64,000 nucleotides of DNA from Trichomonas vaginalis G3 (taxonomy: Eukaryota > Parabasalia > Trichomonadida > Trichomonadidae), in contig NC_067207.1 in assembly GCF_026262505.1 (NCBI RefSeq), forward strand, positions 21,358,082 through 21,422,081. Reading direction: 5' to 3'. Positions 40,176-50,244 of this stretch are shown here, piece after piece. Below the pieces are notes generated by a model. The model ran no database searches, had not been told where the DNA came from, and saw only the letters and a list, made by a program, of their open reading frames with translations. The stretch's first letter is position 1. Every line of letters starts with the position of its first letter. The position numbers and the translations under genes were made by a program.

Positions 40176-43100
40176 TTAAATAAATGGCATACAACATCCA
40201 TTTTCACAACATACAGCCTTAGTGTGTGCTCCTGTTAATGCAGTCTTACCGATTGTTAAGCGAGTCATTGACCCGTTTTTAAGTTGTAAATTAATATTCT
40301 GACCATCAAATATCACTTTATCATTTATTATATCCAAATAATTTTTAGGTGTTAATTGTTTATTTTGTCGTAAACTAACACCTTTCATTTTTTGTGCAAT
40401 CTTTTTAAAATCACTTCCATCAATTGAACCGTTGAATGATGTATAACACTTAGGGCATAAAGCAACCATGTTATCACCTTGTTTCTCAATTGCTAAACCC
40501 AATAACTTCTTCTCATGTGCTTTTTCTTCAGCTTTATTCTTTAATTTAGGTTTAAATTTCTCATCAAAACAGAAGAAATCAAATGGTGCGAATTTGAAAA
40601 TGTTTTTATCATAAAATTGTTTATCGGTAACAATTGCTTGAAATGCTTGAGTGTTAGGAAGATTTGGGTCGCCAGCGATTGCCCAATAAGATGAATCAGT
40701 ATCACCTTCAATGAAATGAAAACGATTAACATTCATGCATTTATACATAAAATCATAAATGAAAACCAAATACCAGTATTTAGCATTATCTAAAGTGAAG
40801 AATGCCTCTTGTAAACATGTATCACATCTATAAAATCTATCTTTAAGCATCACTTGATATGTATCTTCACCTATTTCTCTTATGTTTTTAAACTTATTTG
40901 ACATACATGCAACGCGTGCCTTCTGTGCATTCATTATTTTAGTCTTTGCGTAATTTTGCGTATTCATTGCATCGTAACCATATGATCCATTAAGTGAAAT
41001 CTTGCAAAATAAACTTTTTCCTTTATTTCCTTCTAATTCAGCCTTTTGTCTTTCGTTCATAAATTCGTTCGCAAATTCATTAAAACAAGTGTTTTTCGTA
41101 AATGTTAAAATTGATTGAATATCATCGATGATAAAATGAAATCTGTCTATTAGATACCAAAGATAATAAGAAGAAAATGGTTGATATTGGTTGTGTGTTG
41201 ATGCTAACTGAGTTAATTTCCTCTGTTTCTGGTCAACTGGTAGATTGTTTGATTTCATGTAATTATACATAAAACTGCCAATTGTTTTTTCATCTGTGAT
41301 AATATCTAAGTTTCTTATTATCGGTAAAAAGTTTATGTAATCATTAATGTATTTTTCATCAATGTGACCCTTTACTTCAGCCACGAATAAAGTATTTTTC
41401 TTCTTAATTATTCCCAGTGCTTTTGCTTTCTTTGTTGCTGTATCACAAATGATAACACCATTCAATCTTCCCGGCATATACATTTTATGGTCAGTATATT
41501 GAATGAAATCATGAGGATTAGATGAAAATGATGAAGGATATAATGAATTAAAATCAACACCAACGAAATGAGTCATGATGGGTGTCCTCATTTGATACAG
41601 TTTTAGTTTCTGGACTATATGAAAGTTTATTAATGTGCGTGATTCCTTTAAGATTAACACGATGTTGAACATTTGATAGACCACCAGTAATTCCATTACG
41701 GAGAATGTGATAAGCTTCAACTGAATCTAAAGTCATTGGTAAATTATTTTTTAATGCATAATTTCTTAAATTGATTCTTAAACGTTGAACATCTTCATCT
41801 TTATTTGATTTTACGACATTGCAATAACAACACATTAACTGACAATTTTCTTTGGTATGTGGTTTTTCATTATCGATTCTATCCAATGTTGGTTTATTTG
41901 CATATGTAAACGCTTTACCACACATTTTGCATTTAGATGAAAGGATTAAATCGTGATAGTATTGAAAATCATCCATTGAAACATTATTTTTAGTATCCCT
42001 TTCTGCTTTTTCATCTTGTTTCTTATATGATTCAATTTTATATTTCCAATACTTTTTCGTTAATTCAAAACTTGATTCTATCTCTTCCTCAGGATATTTT
42101 TCATTAGGATTAAAGTCTTTATATGCTAAAGCGTAACGAATCATTGAAGCATTCGATGATAAAGAAAGATTATGAAGCATATCAATTTTATAAACAAATG
42201 TTTCTTCAATAATTTTATCGATTGGGTCAATCATAATTTCAACATCTTTATTGCAATAATGAATAAAATATTCTAATCTATTCTTAAAATTTTTAGCATC
42301 ATTGAGATATATTTGATAATCACTATCTGATATAGTTTCTTGAGTTAATGCTGAATAAAATGAATCTTTCGTGAATGGTTCCTTTATATAATTCTTCTTC
42401 GAATTCTCCCATGTGATAAATTGATAAGGGAAAAAGGATTTAACACGTGATTTATTGTTTCCGAAATCTTGAGTGAATTGGTCTAATGTCCCACCCGCTA
42501 TATAATTTCTGATGTCAATAAATCTCAATTCATATGGAACGTTTGTTTTCTTTACAATGATTTGCTTAAATTGTGAAGATGAACCCAGCATTGATTTTAT
42601 TTTCCATTTTGCAGTGTTTAAATCACGAAGAATTAAATTTAAATCAAACTTTCCCGAATTAAAACCTATGATATTCACTTTATTGAATTCCTCATCTAGA
42701 AGTTCTTTAAATGCTTCCTTCTGTTTTTCATTTAATGTATGGGACAAAGTCCCCGCCGTTTGCGGCTTCAATAATTCATTGTATTGACTCATATTTGATT
42801 CAACAACTAATGAACAGGTTGAAAATAAAAACTCAATCCAATCAGAAATAAAAGAATCACTCGAAGTTAAGCAAAAATTCCTCGTATATGTTTTATCATT
42901 TAATTTAACCGTTGATGATACCATGAATGGTTTTAAGTAAGCGTTCAAAGTTGCACACTCAGAAAGTTGTAATTCTTCTTTAGTCTCTAATGTTTCGAAG
43001 TCAAAAGTAATATAATATCTTGTCGGTTTATAATATTTCTGCAAATTGTGAGCTAATAACCACTGATATATCTTCTGTTTCGTAATATGTGGTGCATATG

Positions 43101-43634
43101 GTTGCTGGTCTTTTGCAATTGAACGTCTTGAATTAATCTTCCATTATTTTCTTTACATTTCTCACAATGCTTTAAAAATCTTCTTTGGTTTTTCCTTTCT
43201 GGATCATCACGGATAGAATAAACTTCTTCTTTACAATATGGACAAACTTTATAGCCGGTGAGTGCTTCAACGTCTGTTATTCTGTCAGCGTGAAGTTTTC
43301 CACATGGACTCTGTGTTAATAAAATATTTACTGTTTCAAATTCTGGATCTATCATTATTGATTCCACTAATGGAAAGTCTACCTTATTTATGTCCACGTC
43401 TTCTGGTTGAGGATCACAATAATAGAAATCAATATTAACATTTAACATTCTCGCTAATCTCTCACTTTCTGATGAAATGTCAAACCCTTCATATGCATCT
43501 ATTGCTTCATTTAAATAGCTTCTACGAGTTTTAGGATTAACACCATCAGGAATGTTATAGAAGCGTTTAAATAACCTTCTACCTTCTGCTCTAATTTGAT
43601 TATCATTCATTTTAGCTGTTCCGTTTTTGTTCAT
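40176..43634 (-). pseudogene. Protein-primed DNA polymerase B (Maverick), with internal HNH domain
   Basis: An N-terminal region has a zinc-ribbon pattern (CPYC, then HCEKC). The exonuclease boxes follow: FDFETLE, NVIGFNSGKFD and YCNKDVEIM. Then comes an HNH-type zinc domain (KCKMC ... LDRIDN ... CCYCN). Palm motifs A (VDFNSLYPS), B (KISLNGSYGY) and C (GDTDSSYW) complete the polymerase. The gene looks broken (about two breaks). The family copies DNA from a terminal protein primer; the terminal protein itself is not identified. A double-hairpin module lies in it at 42741. Confidence 0.85.
42741..42768. repeat. Double-hairpin module in the polymerase gene
   Basis: GGGAC-AAA-GTCCC followed by GCCG-TTTG-CGGC. 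On the minus strand it begins TGAAGCCGCAAACGGCGGGG, closely like the 34249 and 37892 modules. It encodes KPQTAGTLSH. Confidence 0.75.
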
Positions 43635-43683
43635 TTATGTAAGAATAAAAAATTAAAAAATAAATAAAAATAAAGTTTATTTT

Positions 43684-44787
43684 TTAAAGCCCATAAAATG
43701 AATTAAGAACACATAAATTTTTATCATCTGCGACGTGACGAATACATTTTAATTTACTCAAGAATGCGTACCCTGATACATTAAATCTAATTCCTGTCTT
43801 ATTTAATTTCACAACTTTGAAAAGGAATGTATGAATAGCTATAAAATGATGAGAAGATGTTTTATGGGTTGCTTCCATTTTTTCTGAAATAAATGAATAA
43901 ATATAATGTTTATAAGTTTTCATATCTTTTATGTTCTTAATAACGAATGGTATAGACCTTTCACTTCGTCTTCCTTCGGTGCTGTTCTTTCATATGAAAC
44001 ATTATTGGTATCTTCAACAATGAAACCACAATCACACAAAATTTTATAGTTCCAATGGTTTCTTTTGATATTTTATCTAATAAATCAAAAACTTTATCAA
44101 CACCTGTGCATTTATTTAAATAATAATTTGTGTAAATATCATGATCTTCTTTCTTAATCGTATTAGTTGCATATGTCACGTTTTTAAGAGCTTTTTTGAA
44201 TTTTTCGGAATCTAAAGGTGGTGAAAGTAGATACAGGGGTATTCTTCATTATCAATAAATTGTAACTTATGTTTACGAATAAATTTAGTACCTTCTTCTG
44301 AAAGTGTTTCGTCTATTTCACCATCTAATAAATTTTGTGTTGATTCTGAGACATAATTTTTATATCTTTCTTCATGAGATTTCTGTACTTCTGATTCTGA
44401 AGCTGGGATATTCATTAAACCCTCTACTTCATTTTCATTATATTTTTCAACTTCTCTTAATTCCTTAATTTTTTCATCTATTTCATCTCTTATTTTTTTC
44501 AGTCTTTCAATTTCATTGTATTCATCATCTTTAATCCGTTCTTCATAATATTCAGGGAAAACATCAGGTTCTTTAGGTTTTTCTTCTTCAGATGTGGGAT
44601 ATAAGAAATTTATAACATCATCTTTATTCATTTTTCCATCATAATCTAAATCATTTAATAACTCGGCAAATTTTTGACAATTTCTTAAATAATATTTATT
44701 AACTTCATAACCTACCTCCTCTAATATATCCTTTATTTCCTCGTTTGTGAATCCTAATTTTTTAACGTTGTTAGTTTTGACGCTCAT
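43684..44787 (-). pseudogene. Maverick gene region with an EF-hand-like loop, broken
   Basis: The best-kept part (up to 44787, start MSVKTNNVKKLG) has a loop DLDYDGKMNKDD that fits a 12-position EF-hand (Asp at 1, 3 and 5, Gly at 6, acidic at 12). A long charged coiled coil (ERLKKIRDEIDEKIKELREVE) follows. The rest of the region is broken (about three breaks) and is not assigned. The motif TTTATTTTGTATGAAATGAG marks the start. No family recognised. Confidence 0.45.
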
Positions 44788-44849
44788 TTCATACAAAATA
44801 AAAAAATAAAATAATAAACATAACTAAGTTTTAATTTTTCGTAAGAAGT

Positions 44850-45164
44850 TTATTTTATTTTTATATATAAATCATTCTTAAGGTCAAACAGACTTCTTAT
44901 TTTTATATGAATTCCATCCTCTTTAATGTCATCAATGATTTCCATTTCATTATTTTCAATTTCTTCTTCTCGTTTATGAGGTCTTTGATTATGACTCCAT
45001 TGATTCCATGAAATTAAATATTCTTTATCATTATATTTATACCTCATTAGCTTATTTTGGCTTTCATATTCATTTAATAATTCACAATCTTCATTTTTAA
45101 ATTGAAGTTTAACCCATTCAGGATTTAAACAATGTTTAATTAATCGCGGAATATCTGACATCAT
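44850..45164 (-). CDS. Right-end terminal gene (104 residues), shares its start with 15167
   Basis: The first 85 or so residues are identical to the protein at 15167 because they lie in the terminal inverted repeat. The last 20 (HIKIRSLFDLKNDLYIKIK) come from unique DNA. It has one DNA-binding-like repeat instead of two. The start is the double ATG after CTATATATAG. Confidence 0.6.
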   Translation of the reverse strand: MMSDIPRLIKHCLNPEWVKLQFKNEDCELLNEYESQNKLMRYKYNDKEYLISWNQWSHNQRPHKREEEIENNEMEIIDDIKEDGIHIKIRSLFDLKNDLYIKIK

Positions 45165-45316
45165 CTATATATAGCTTCTTTTATAAAAGATAAAAAAATA
45201 AATTATTTTAAAAATAACTTTAATTTTAAAATGATTTATAAATAAATATATTTTAATGCATCGTCTATATATAGATGTAACAAAAAAAGTCACTAAACCC
45301 GTCATATCCTACTACT
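44909..45316. repeat. Right terminal inverted repeat
   Basis: Inverse of 15015-15422 with no gaps and few changes. AACTTA follows outside, matching the left side. Confidence 0.9.
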
Positions 45317-45329
45317 AACTTATCATTTG

Positions 45330-45545
45330 GAGAAAGTTTCCCAGCTATCTATTAGAAACTAAAGGCTGTGAGGCACTAATATATAATCAGTGCCTCATAG
45401 CCTTTAGTTTCTTAATAAAAACGAGAAAACTTGTTCGAAATGATAAACAATTTCGAACAAGTTTTCTCGTTTTAAGGAGGGAATTGTTCCTTATGAGGTA
45501 TACATCATAACTATATACCTCATAAGGAACAATTCCCTCTTGATA
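45330..45545. repeat. Right part of the host long-hairpin array
   Basis: 45330-45349 is the right arm of the hairpin split by the Maverick. Then: 45354-45377 with 45389-45412 (24-bp stem, one mismatch that is a wobble in RNA); 45418-45441 with 45450-45473 (24 bp, perfect, 8-base loop); 45477-45502 with 45514-45539 (26 bp, perfect). The last hairpin is the same sequence as the one at 14919, so the array has a unit of about 249 bp, repeated about 1.3 times. Confidence 0.9.
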
Positions 45546-45977
45546 TCCTGGATATTTTTGAATATATTTTTTTAATTAAAGTTCTCAAAAGTATTATCAA
45601 AAGTGATTTTTAAAAAATATCTCCAATTAATTAACTAATTAAAAGTATTATATTTTTAAAATTAAATAGTTTTTCAATTTTTTTGAAGGAATTGAGATAC
45701 TTCCCACGACAATAAAATTGAGAGGTTTACATTATGACTGATCTTAGCATGCAACATTATAACTGAAAAACGAGTGAGGAGTATAAAAAATTAACCTCAA
45801 CTGAATTATCGAACATTCAAAAATGCCTTATTTTCAAAACAACCAAAAACGTACTTCTTTTTACAGAATCTATCATAGAGATATTTTGACATCAAAATAT
45901 AAAATCTTCGTTTTATTGTACTATCAAAAAATCTCTTTCAATTTTTCAAATTTTTTGTCAAATCTTAAATTTATAAT
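45546..45977. other. Intergenic stretch, no gene seen
   Basis: AT-rich spacer between the hairpin array and the ABC transporter gene. The last 20 bases include TCAAATCTTAAA, a possible weak initiator. Confidence 0.5.
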
Positions 45978-47804
45978 ATGAGTGAAGGGGATCGAGCCAA
46001 CGTAGAATTGTTGAGTCAAAATGACGAGGAAGAGGTTCATAGTATTGTCGAAGAAGTTGCAAAGCCAAAATCCAAATATTCTAAAATTCCTTGTCTCCCA
46101 AAAATGTACTGGTTCTTTTACCGAAAACCAATGAACTTCCTTATATTTATACCTTCATTAATAGTCGGATAGACATCAATTCAGTCAAATATTTACGCAG
46201 GTAAAATTATTGATACCCTTAGTACAGAGAATCCAATTCAACTGATCAAAAAGTACTCAATTATAATGTTCGTAATAGCTATAATTAATGCAATCTTGAA
46301 TTTTATCAATAATACATTCTGGAATCAAATTGGATCATCAATCAGTAACAAAGTTAAGAGATGTGTCTTCAAAAAGTTTATGGAAAGCGATGTTACATAC
46401 ATTGATAGGAATTCCATTGGTGATTCATTGAATTTATTAAATGAAGATCCGGCCCAAATTTCATCTGTATTTAACTTCTCAAAATATATGCAATTAAGAA
46501 ATATTGGCCAAATTATTGCATTCGTTTTTACAGGATTCACAATTAGTGCTCCATTAACTTTATTTGCAATGTTCATGTCAATTTTCACAACATATATCTT
46601 TCATAAGATTAGAGATTATGCAGTCAACAACATTAGAGCAAAATTCAAAGTGAATGCAGCAGCTATGACAGTTTGTTTAGAAACGATTTCAAATCCAAGA
46701 ACAGTTTACTTTTTCGATCAGGAAGAAAGAAGCATAAACAAGTATTATACGATTGTTGATCGTGTTTGCCAACTTGAAAGAATCTTTCACGGAATCTTTT
46801 CAATTTCATTTGGTGGAGAACGTACATTTAATGAAGGAACATTTGCTGTAGTGTTATCATTTGGTGGATATCTTGTGATTAGTGATAGAATGTCTGGAGG
46901 AAACCTTGTTGCAATGTTGAGAATTATCAGCTCATTTTCATTTTTGTTTGGTCTTTTGATGGGAACAGCCAATAATGAGGCAAGAAGTATGGAAGCAGCA
47001 AATAGAGTATTTAATTTATTAGAAAATACTCAGACTGTTGACTTGAAGAAAGGTTTAGAACCAGAATCATTGAAAGGAGATATCGAATTCAAGAATGTTT
47101 GGTTCAAATATCCAACTCGTGATCAGTGGGTTCTTAAGAATGTTTCATTCAAAATCAATTCAGGCGACATCGTTGCATTTGTTGGACACAGTGGCTGTGG
47201 AAAGAGTACTATTGTTCAGTTACTTCTCAGGTTCTATGATGTCAATTCAGGTGAAGTCTTGATTGATGGTCGAAACATCAAAGAATATTCACCATCATTC
47301 ATTCATCGAAACATCGGTGTTGTTCAACAAGACAGTGCATTATTCACACTTAGTGTTCGAGACAACATTTTATATGGCAAGACAGACTCAACGAACGAAG
47401 ACGTCGAGAATGCTGCTAAAGTTGCATTTGCACACAACTTCATCATAAAACTTCCACATCAATACGATTCCATGGTTGGTGAGAAAGGCACAACACTGAG
47501 TGGTGGACAGCGCCAACGAATTGCCATTGCACGTGCTGTTCTCAAGAATCCATCTCTCCTCATCACAGACGAAGCGACAGCGGCACTTGACTCAGTGAGT
47601 GAGAAGAAAGTCGAGAAAGCACTTCGTTCAGTGATGTCATCACGAACATCTATTATCATTGCACACCGCCTTGGTACGATCCGATGTGCATCACACATCT
47701 TTGTTCTCGATGACGGCGAAGTTGTTGAAGAAGGCAGTCACGACGAACTCATTTCACGAAGAGGTGTTTACTACGAACTTGTTAAAATCCAACTCGATGC
47801 ATAA
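45978..47804 (+). CDS. ABC half-transporter (ABCB type), with an in-frame TAG at codon 65
   Basis: The transmembrane domain lies in the first 340 codons, then comes one nucleotide-binding domain: Walker A GHSGCGKST, Q-loop VQQD, signature LSGGQ, Walker B LLITDEATA and H-loop AHR. This is the layout of B-family half-transporters, which dimerise and move substrates across a membrane. A TAG at 46170-46172 interrupts the frame after SLIVG; the frame continues at once with TSIQSNIYAGKIID, and everything later is intact. Either the gene is newly inactivated, the stop is a read error, or translation restarts at the ATG at 46266 without the first membrane helix. The 3' third is clearly richer in C at third positions than the 5' part, which could reflect gene conversion from a paralogue. 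The stop is followed by the TAAA processing motif. Confidence 0.85.
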
Positions 47805-47863
47805 ATAGAATATATAAATGTTTTATTTCTATCTAACATATAAATGTTTTAACATAAATAAAA

Positions 47864-47870
47864 TCATTTT
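47864..47870 (+). promoter_or_regulatory. Initiator element (TCATTTT)
   Basis: TCATTTT lies 14 bases before the ATG at 47878, a good match to the trichomonad initiator. It supports 47878 rather than the earlier in-frame ATG at 47818 as the true start. Confidence 0.6.
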
Positions 47871-47877
47871 AGAATCA

Positions 47878-48279
47878 ATGTCTGAAAGTTCAAATGAGGA
47901 ATCACTTGAAGACATTGCTTCTTTACTTGATATTTCCTTTGCAAACGAAATGCTTCGGAGAGAAATAGATCTCCAATCTTTAGCAAATGCTGAAGAAAAC
48001 TCTGTAAATTTAAATACTATATCAAATCCGTTTGTAATGGATTTACTTGATAAACTTGATCGCCATGAAAAAAATTTACAAAAAGAACTTGATGTTATCG
48101 TTCTAGAAAGAGCAAAACCGGATGGAATTAAAAAAGTTTTTACAACAACACCTCAAAATCGCAAGATAATATTAAGATCTATTCTTGTAGCTAATCAAGT
48201 TCAAGATCTTGAACAACAAAAAGAACAATTAGTCAAAGAAAATCAAGAATTACTCGATTTTATACAGATATGTCAGTAA
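47878..48279 (+). CDS. Short acidic coiled-coil protein (133 residues)
   Basis: I do not recognise a family. A Ser/Glu-rich start (MSESSNEESLEDIASLLDIS) leads to two helical regions, the second a coiled coil (QVQDLEQQKEQLVKENQELL). No membrane segment. It lies 73 bases after the ABC transporter on the same strand but has its own initiator. The stop codon forms TAAA with the next base, the usual processing signal. Confidence 0.65.
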   Translation: MSESSNEESLEDIASLLDISFANEMLRREIDLQSLANAEENSVNLNTISNPFVMDLLDKLDRHEKNLQKELDVIVLERAKPDGIKKVFTTTPQNRKIILRSILVANQVQDLEQQKEQLVKENQELLDFIQICQ

Positions 48280-48696
48280 AGTTAACAAATTATCTACACA
48301 TTCTTCTGACACTAGTGATTATGTTATAGTTTATTGATAAAAACGTTGTATTTGTTTGTTTAAAAATTCAAATTTTTATTTTACGCATTTCACATCAGAT
48401 TTAAAGAGATTACAGTCACATAGTAAAGTAAAACTGATTCTATCAATAGTCTCGATTGGATGATACACGATATTCAATGAAATCTATTAGCATGAGTTCA
48501 ACTAGATTTATAATAAGATGAAGCAAAAGATTGTTAATGTACAATACATTTACGATAGAAAATATAAAAAAAATGATTTAAGTAAAATTAACAACAAAAT
48601 TTCAAAGATCGTGATACATTTATGATATGTATTCCTTCTATTCTCTGATACAATAGGAGGTTTAATTACTTCAATATGTAATTTCGGAATATTATA
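48280..48696. other. Spacer between convergent genes, no gene seen
   Basis: AT-rich. I see no repeat or RNA gene. Confidence 0.5.
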
Positions 48697-49992
48697 TTAT
48701 TCCTCTGATAATTCATTAGAATTTGCTTCCAAAGCTACTTCTAATGAATTAAATTCAATAACATAATCAAAGTCATCATATTTCTCGTCAAATTTGTGAA
48801 TTAGAAAATTAATAAAAATTAAAGCAGAACCACATACCAAGTTATTAGCAAAATCTAATGATGATACTATCAAGCTCGATACTGATACAAAGTCACTTGT
48901 AAGAAATGAGAAAATAAATAATTTGAAAACAAAATGAAATATTGCAACTGAAATATAGGTTAGAGTATTGTTATGAGGCTGGTACTTGGTTGGATAAATT
49001 ATTAAGCCTATTATTACTAATAAAATTAAAATAATATTCAATACTTTCATAATTGTATTGAAATTCAGATCAGCGGGCAAAAGATTAACATACAGACAAC
49101 TTATTCTAGGTATTAAGTGCAGAATGTTTAAGATTAAAGAATAAATCTCTGAAAAAACTATTAATTTGAGATGTTCTTTAAAAATTATCCGTTTGAAGTT
49201 GAAAATTAATGATGTTTCGACAAATACGAGCATAAAATTGTAAATAAATTGTAAAAACAGATCAATTTCTTTGGAATTAATTATTTCGACGAAATATGCC
49301 ATTGGATTTGAGTTTAATAATGTAAATATAAGGTATAATCCATATATTATCATATATGGTCTCGAATTCTCATGAGAAAATAAATTCGAAAATTCTGCAA
49401 AAACTGGATAAATAACGAGCAGCAATGAATATATTCTTAAATTTCTTGTATAAATATTCGTATCTGTATCAGGTTGTGAATATTCGAATCTCATTCCTGT
49501 CGCATTAAACAAATTTCCATAAAAAGAAACTTGAACATCAAAACTATCTCCATATGTTAACTGATCATTAATTAGTGTATAAGGTACTGATATTCTCTCG
49601 TCAGGTTCAAAAAACAAACTAAAGTTGTCTTTTATTATTAATTCTTTCGTTTTAGAATAAATTTTCTTCATGTTCATTAGTACATTCATTGTTTCATTAT
49701 ATTCTGAAAATGGTCTAACTACTGAAACATTTATTTGAAGAAATTTACGTAAATTTTTGATAGGAGCAATGCCAAAATTAAAATAACACTCTGTGTATGA
49801 ATGCATTCTATGAAATGGTTGAAATTCTACAGTTGTTAACTTTGAACTCTGATGCCTGAATGCTAAATATATAAAATTCAAAAAAAAAGCAATGATATAT
49901 ACCAATGCTGTCCAAATAAATGGGTCATGTGGCCGATTTATTTTACTTTTTGTCTTTGGCTGTTCCTTTTCTAATGGAATTTTGGAAAACAT
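48697..49992 (-). CDS. Wntless/GOST-like multipass membrane protein (431 residues)
   Basis: I take the ATG at 49992 (MFSKIPLEK). One membrane segment near residues 30-48 is followed by a lumenal beta-rich domain (about 50-185) with possible glycosylation sites, and then about seven hydrophobic segments to residue 405 and an acidic tail. This order (one helix, lumenal GOLD/lipocalin-like domain, seven helices) is that of the Wntless/TMEM181/GPR107-type GOST family of secretory-pathway proteins. Similarity is by architecture and a PxxFAEF-type loop only. A role in trafficking is inferred. Confidence 0.45.
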   Translation of the reverse strand: MFSKIPLEKEQPKTKSKINRPHDPFIWTALVYIIAFFLNFIYLAFRHQSSKLTTVEFQPFHRMHSYTECYFNFGIAPIKNLRKFLQINVSVVRPFSEYNETMNVLMNMKKIYSKTKELIIKDNFSLFFEPDERISVPYTLINDQLTYGDSFDVQVSFYGNLFNATGMRFEYSQPDTDTNIYTRNLRIYSLLLVIYPVFAEFSNLFSHENSRPYMIIYGLYLIFTLLNSNPMAYFVEIINSKEIDLFLQFIYNFMLVFVETSLIFNFKRIIFKEHLKLIVFSEIYSLILNILHLIPRISCLYVNLLPADLNFNTIMKVLNIILILLVIIGLIIYPTKYQPHNNTLTYISVAIFHFVFKLFIFSFLTSDFVSVSSLIVSSLDFANNLVCGSALIFINFLIHKFDEKYDDFDYVIEFNSLEVALEANSNELSEE

Positions 49993-50244
49993 CCAAAAAC
50001 TCAAGTAAAAATTTAGTATGAATGTGTTTTTATATGAAAGTAATATTGCACTTATATTAAGTACAATAAAGGAAAACGCCTTATATTCAGTTCAGATGTT
50101 TGCTGCTTCTTTTTAATTTTGATTTATTATATCTTATCGATTAAGTTAATATTTAAAGAACCATTTTTATTTTTATGATGTATAAGCTTTATTATCATTG
50201 AAGAAACGCATCAGAAACAAGTTTATAAAAAAATACAAATATTT

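Larger units (their letters stand above)
15015..45316. mobile_element. Composite Maverick/Polinton block, 30.3 kb
   Basis: The block starts AGTAGTAGGATATGACGGG and ends in its inverse. It is flanked by AACTTA at 15009-15014 and 45317-45322, the 6-bp duplication known for Mavericks, and has 408-bp near-identical terminal repeats. Inside, a third Maverick end (pointing right) lies at 27523, so a second element was inserted and the two later recombined. Gene content (capsid, ATPase, integrase, protein-primed polymerase) confirms the family. Several genes are broken. The close match between copies suggests recent activity. Confidence 0.9.
27524..45316. mobile_element. Maverick copy E2 (about 17.8 kb)
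   Basis: E2 carries the fullest gene set in the window: amphipathic protein, capsid, packaging ATPase, penton-like protein, fibre, integrase, polymerase, terminal gene. It has no helicase-primase cassette; two very small genes sit at that place. A hAT-like element is inserted at 32660. It looks broken at around ten places, but capsid, ATPase and integrase look whole. Its left end is missing at the junction with E1. Confidence 0.8.

Noticed and set aside
47818-47877. Upstream ATG at 47818 as start of the coiled-coil protein
   Set aside because: The added residues are random-looking, and a good initiator lies between this ATG and the one at 47878.
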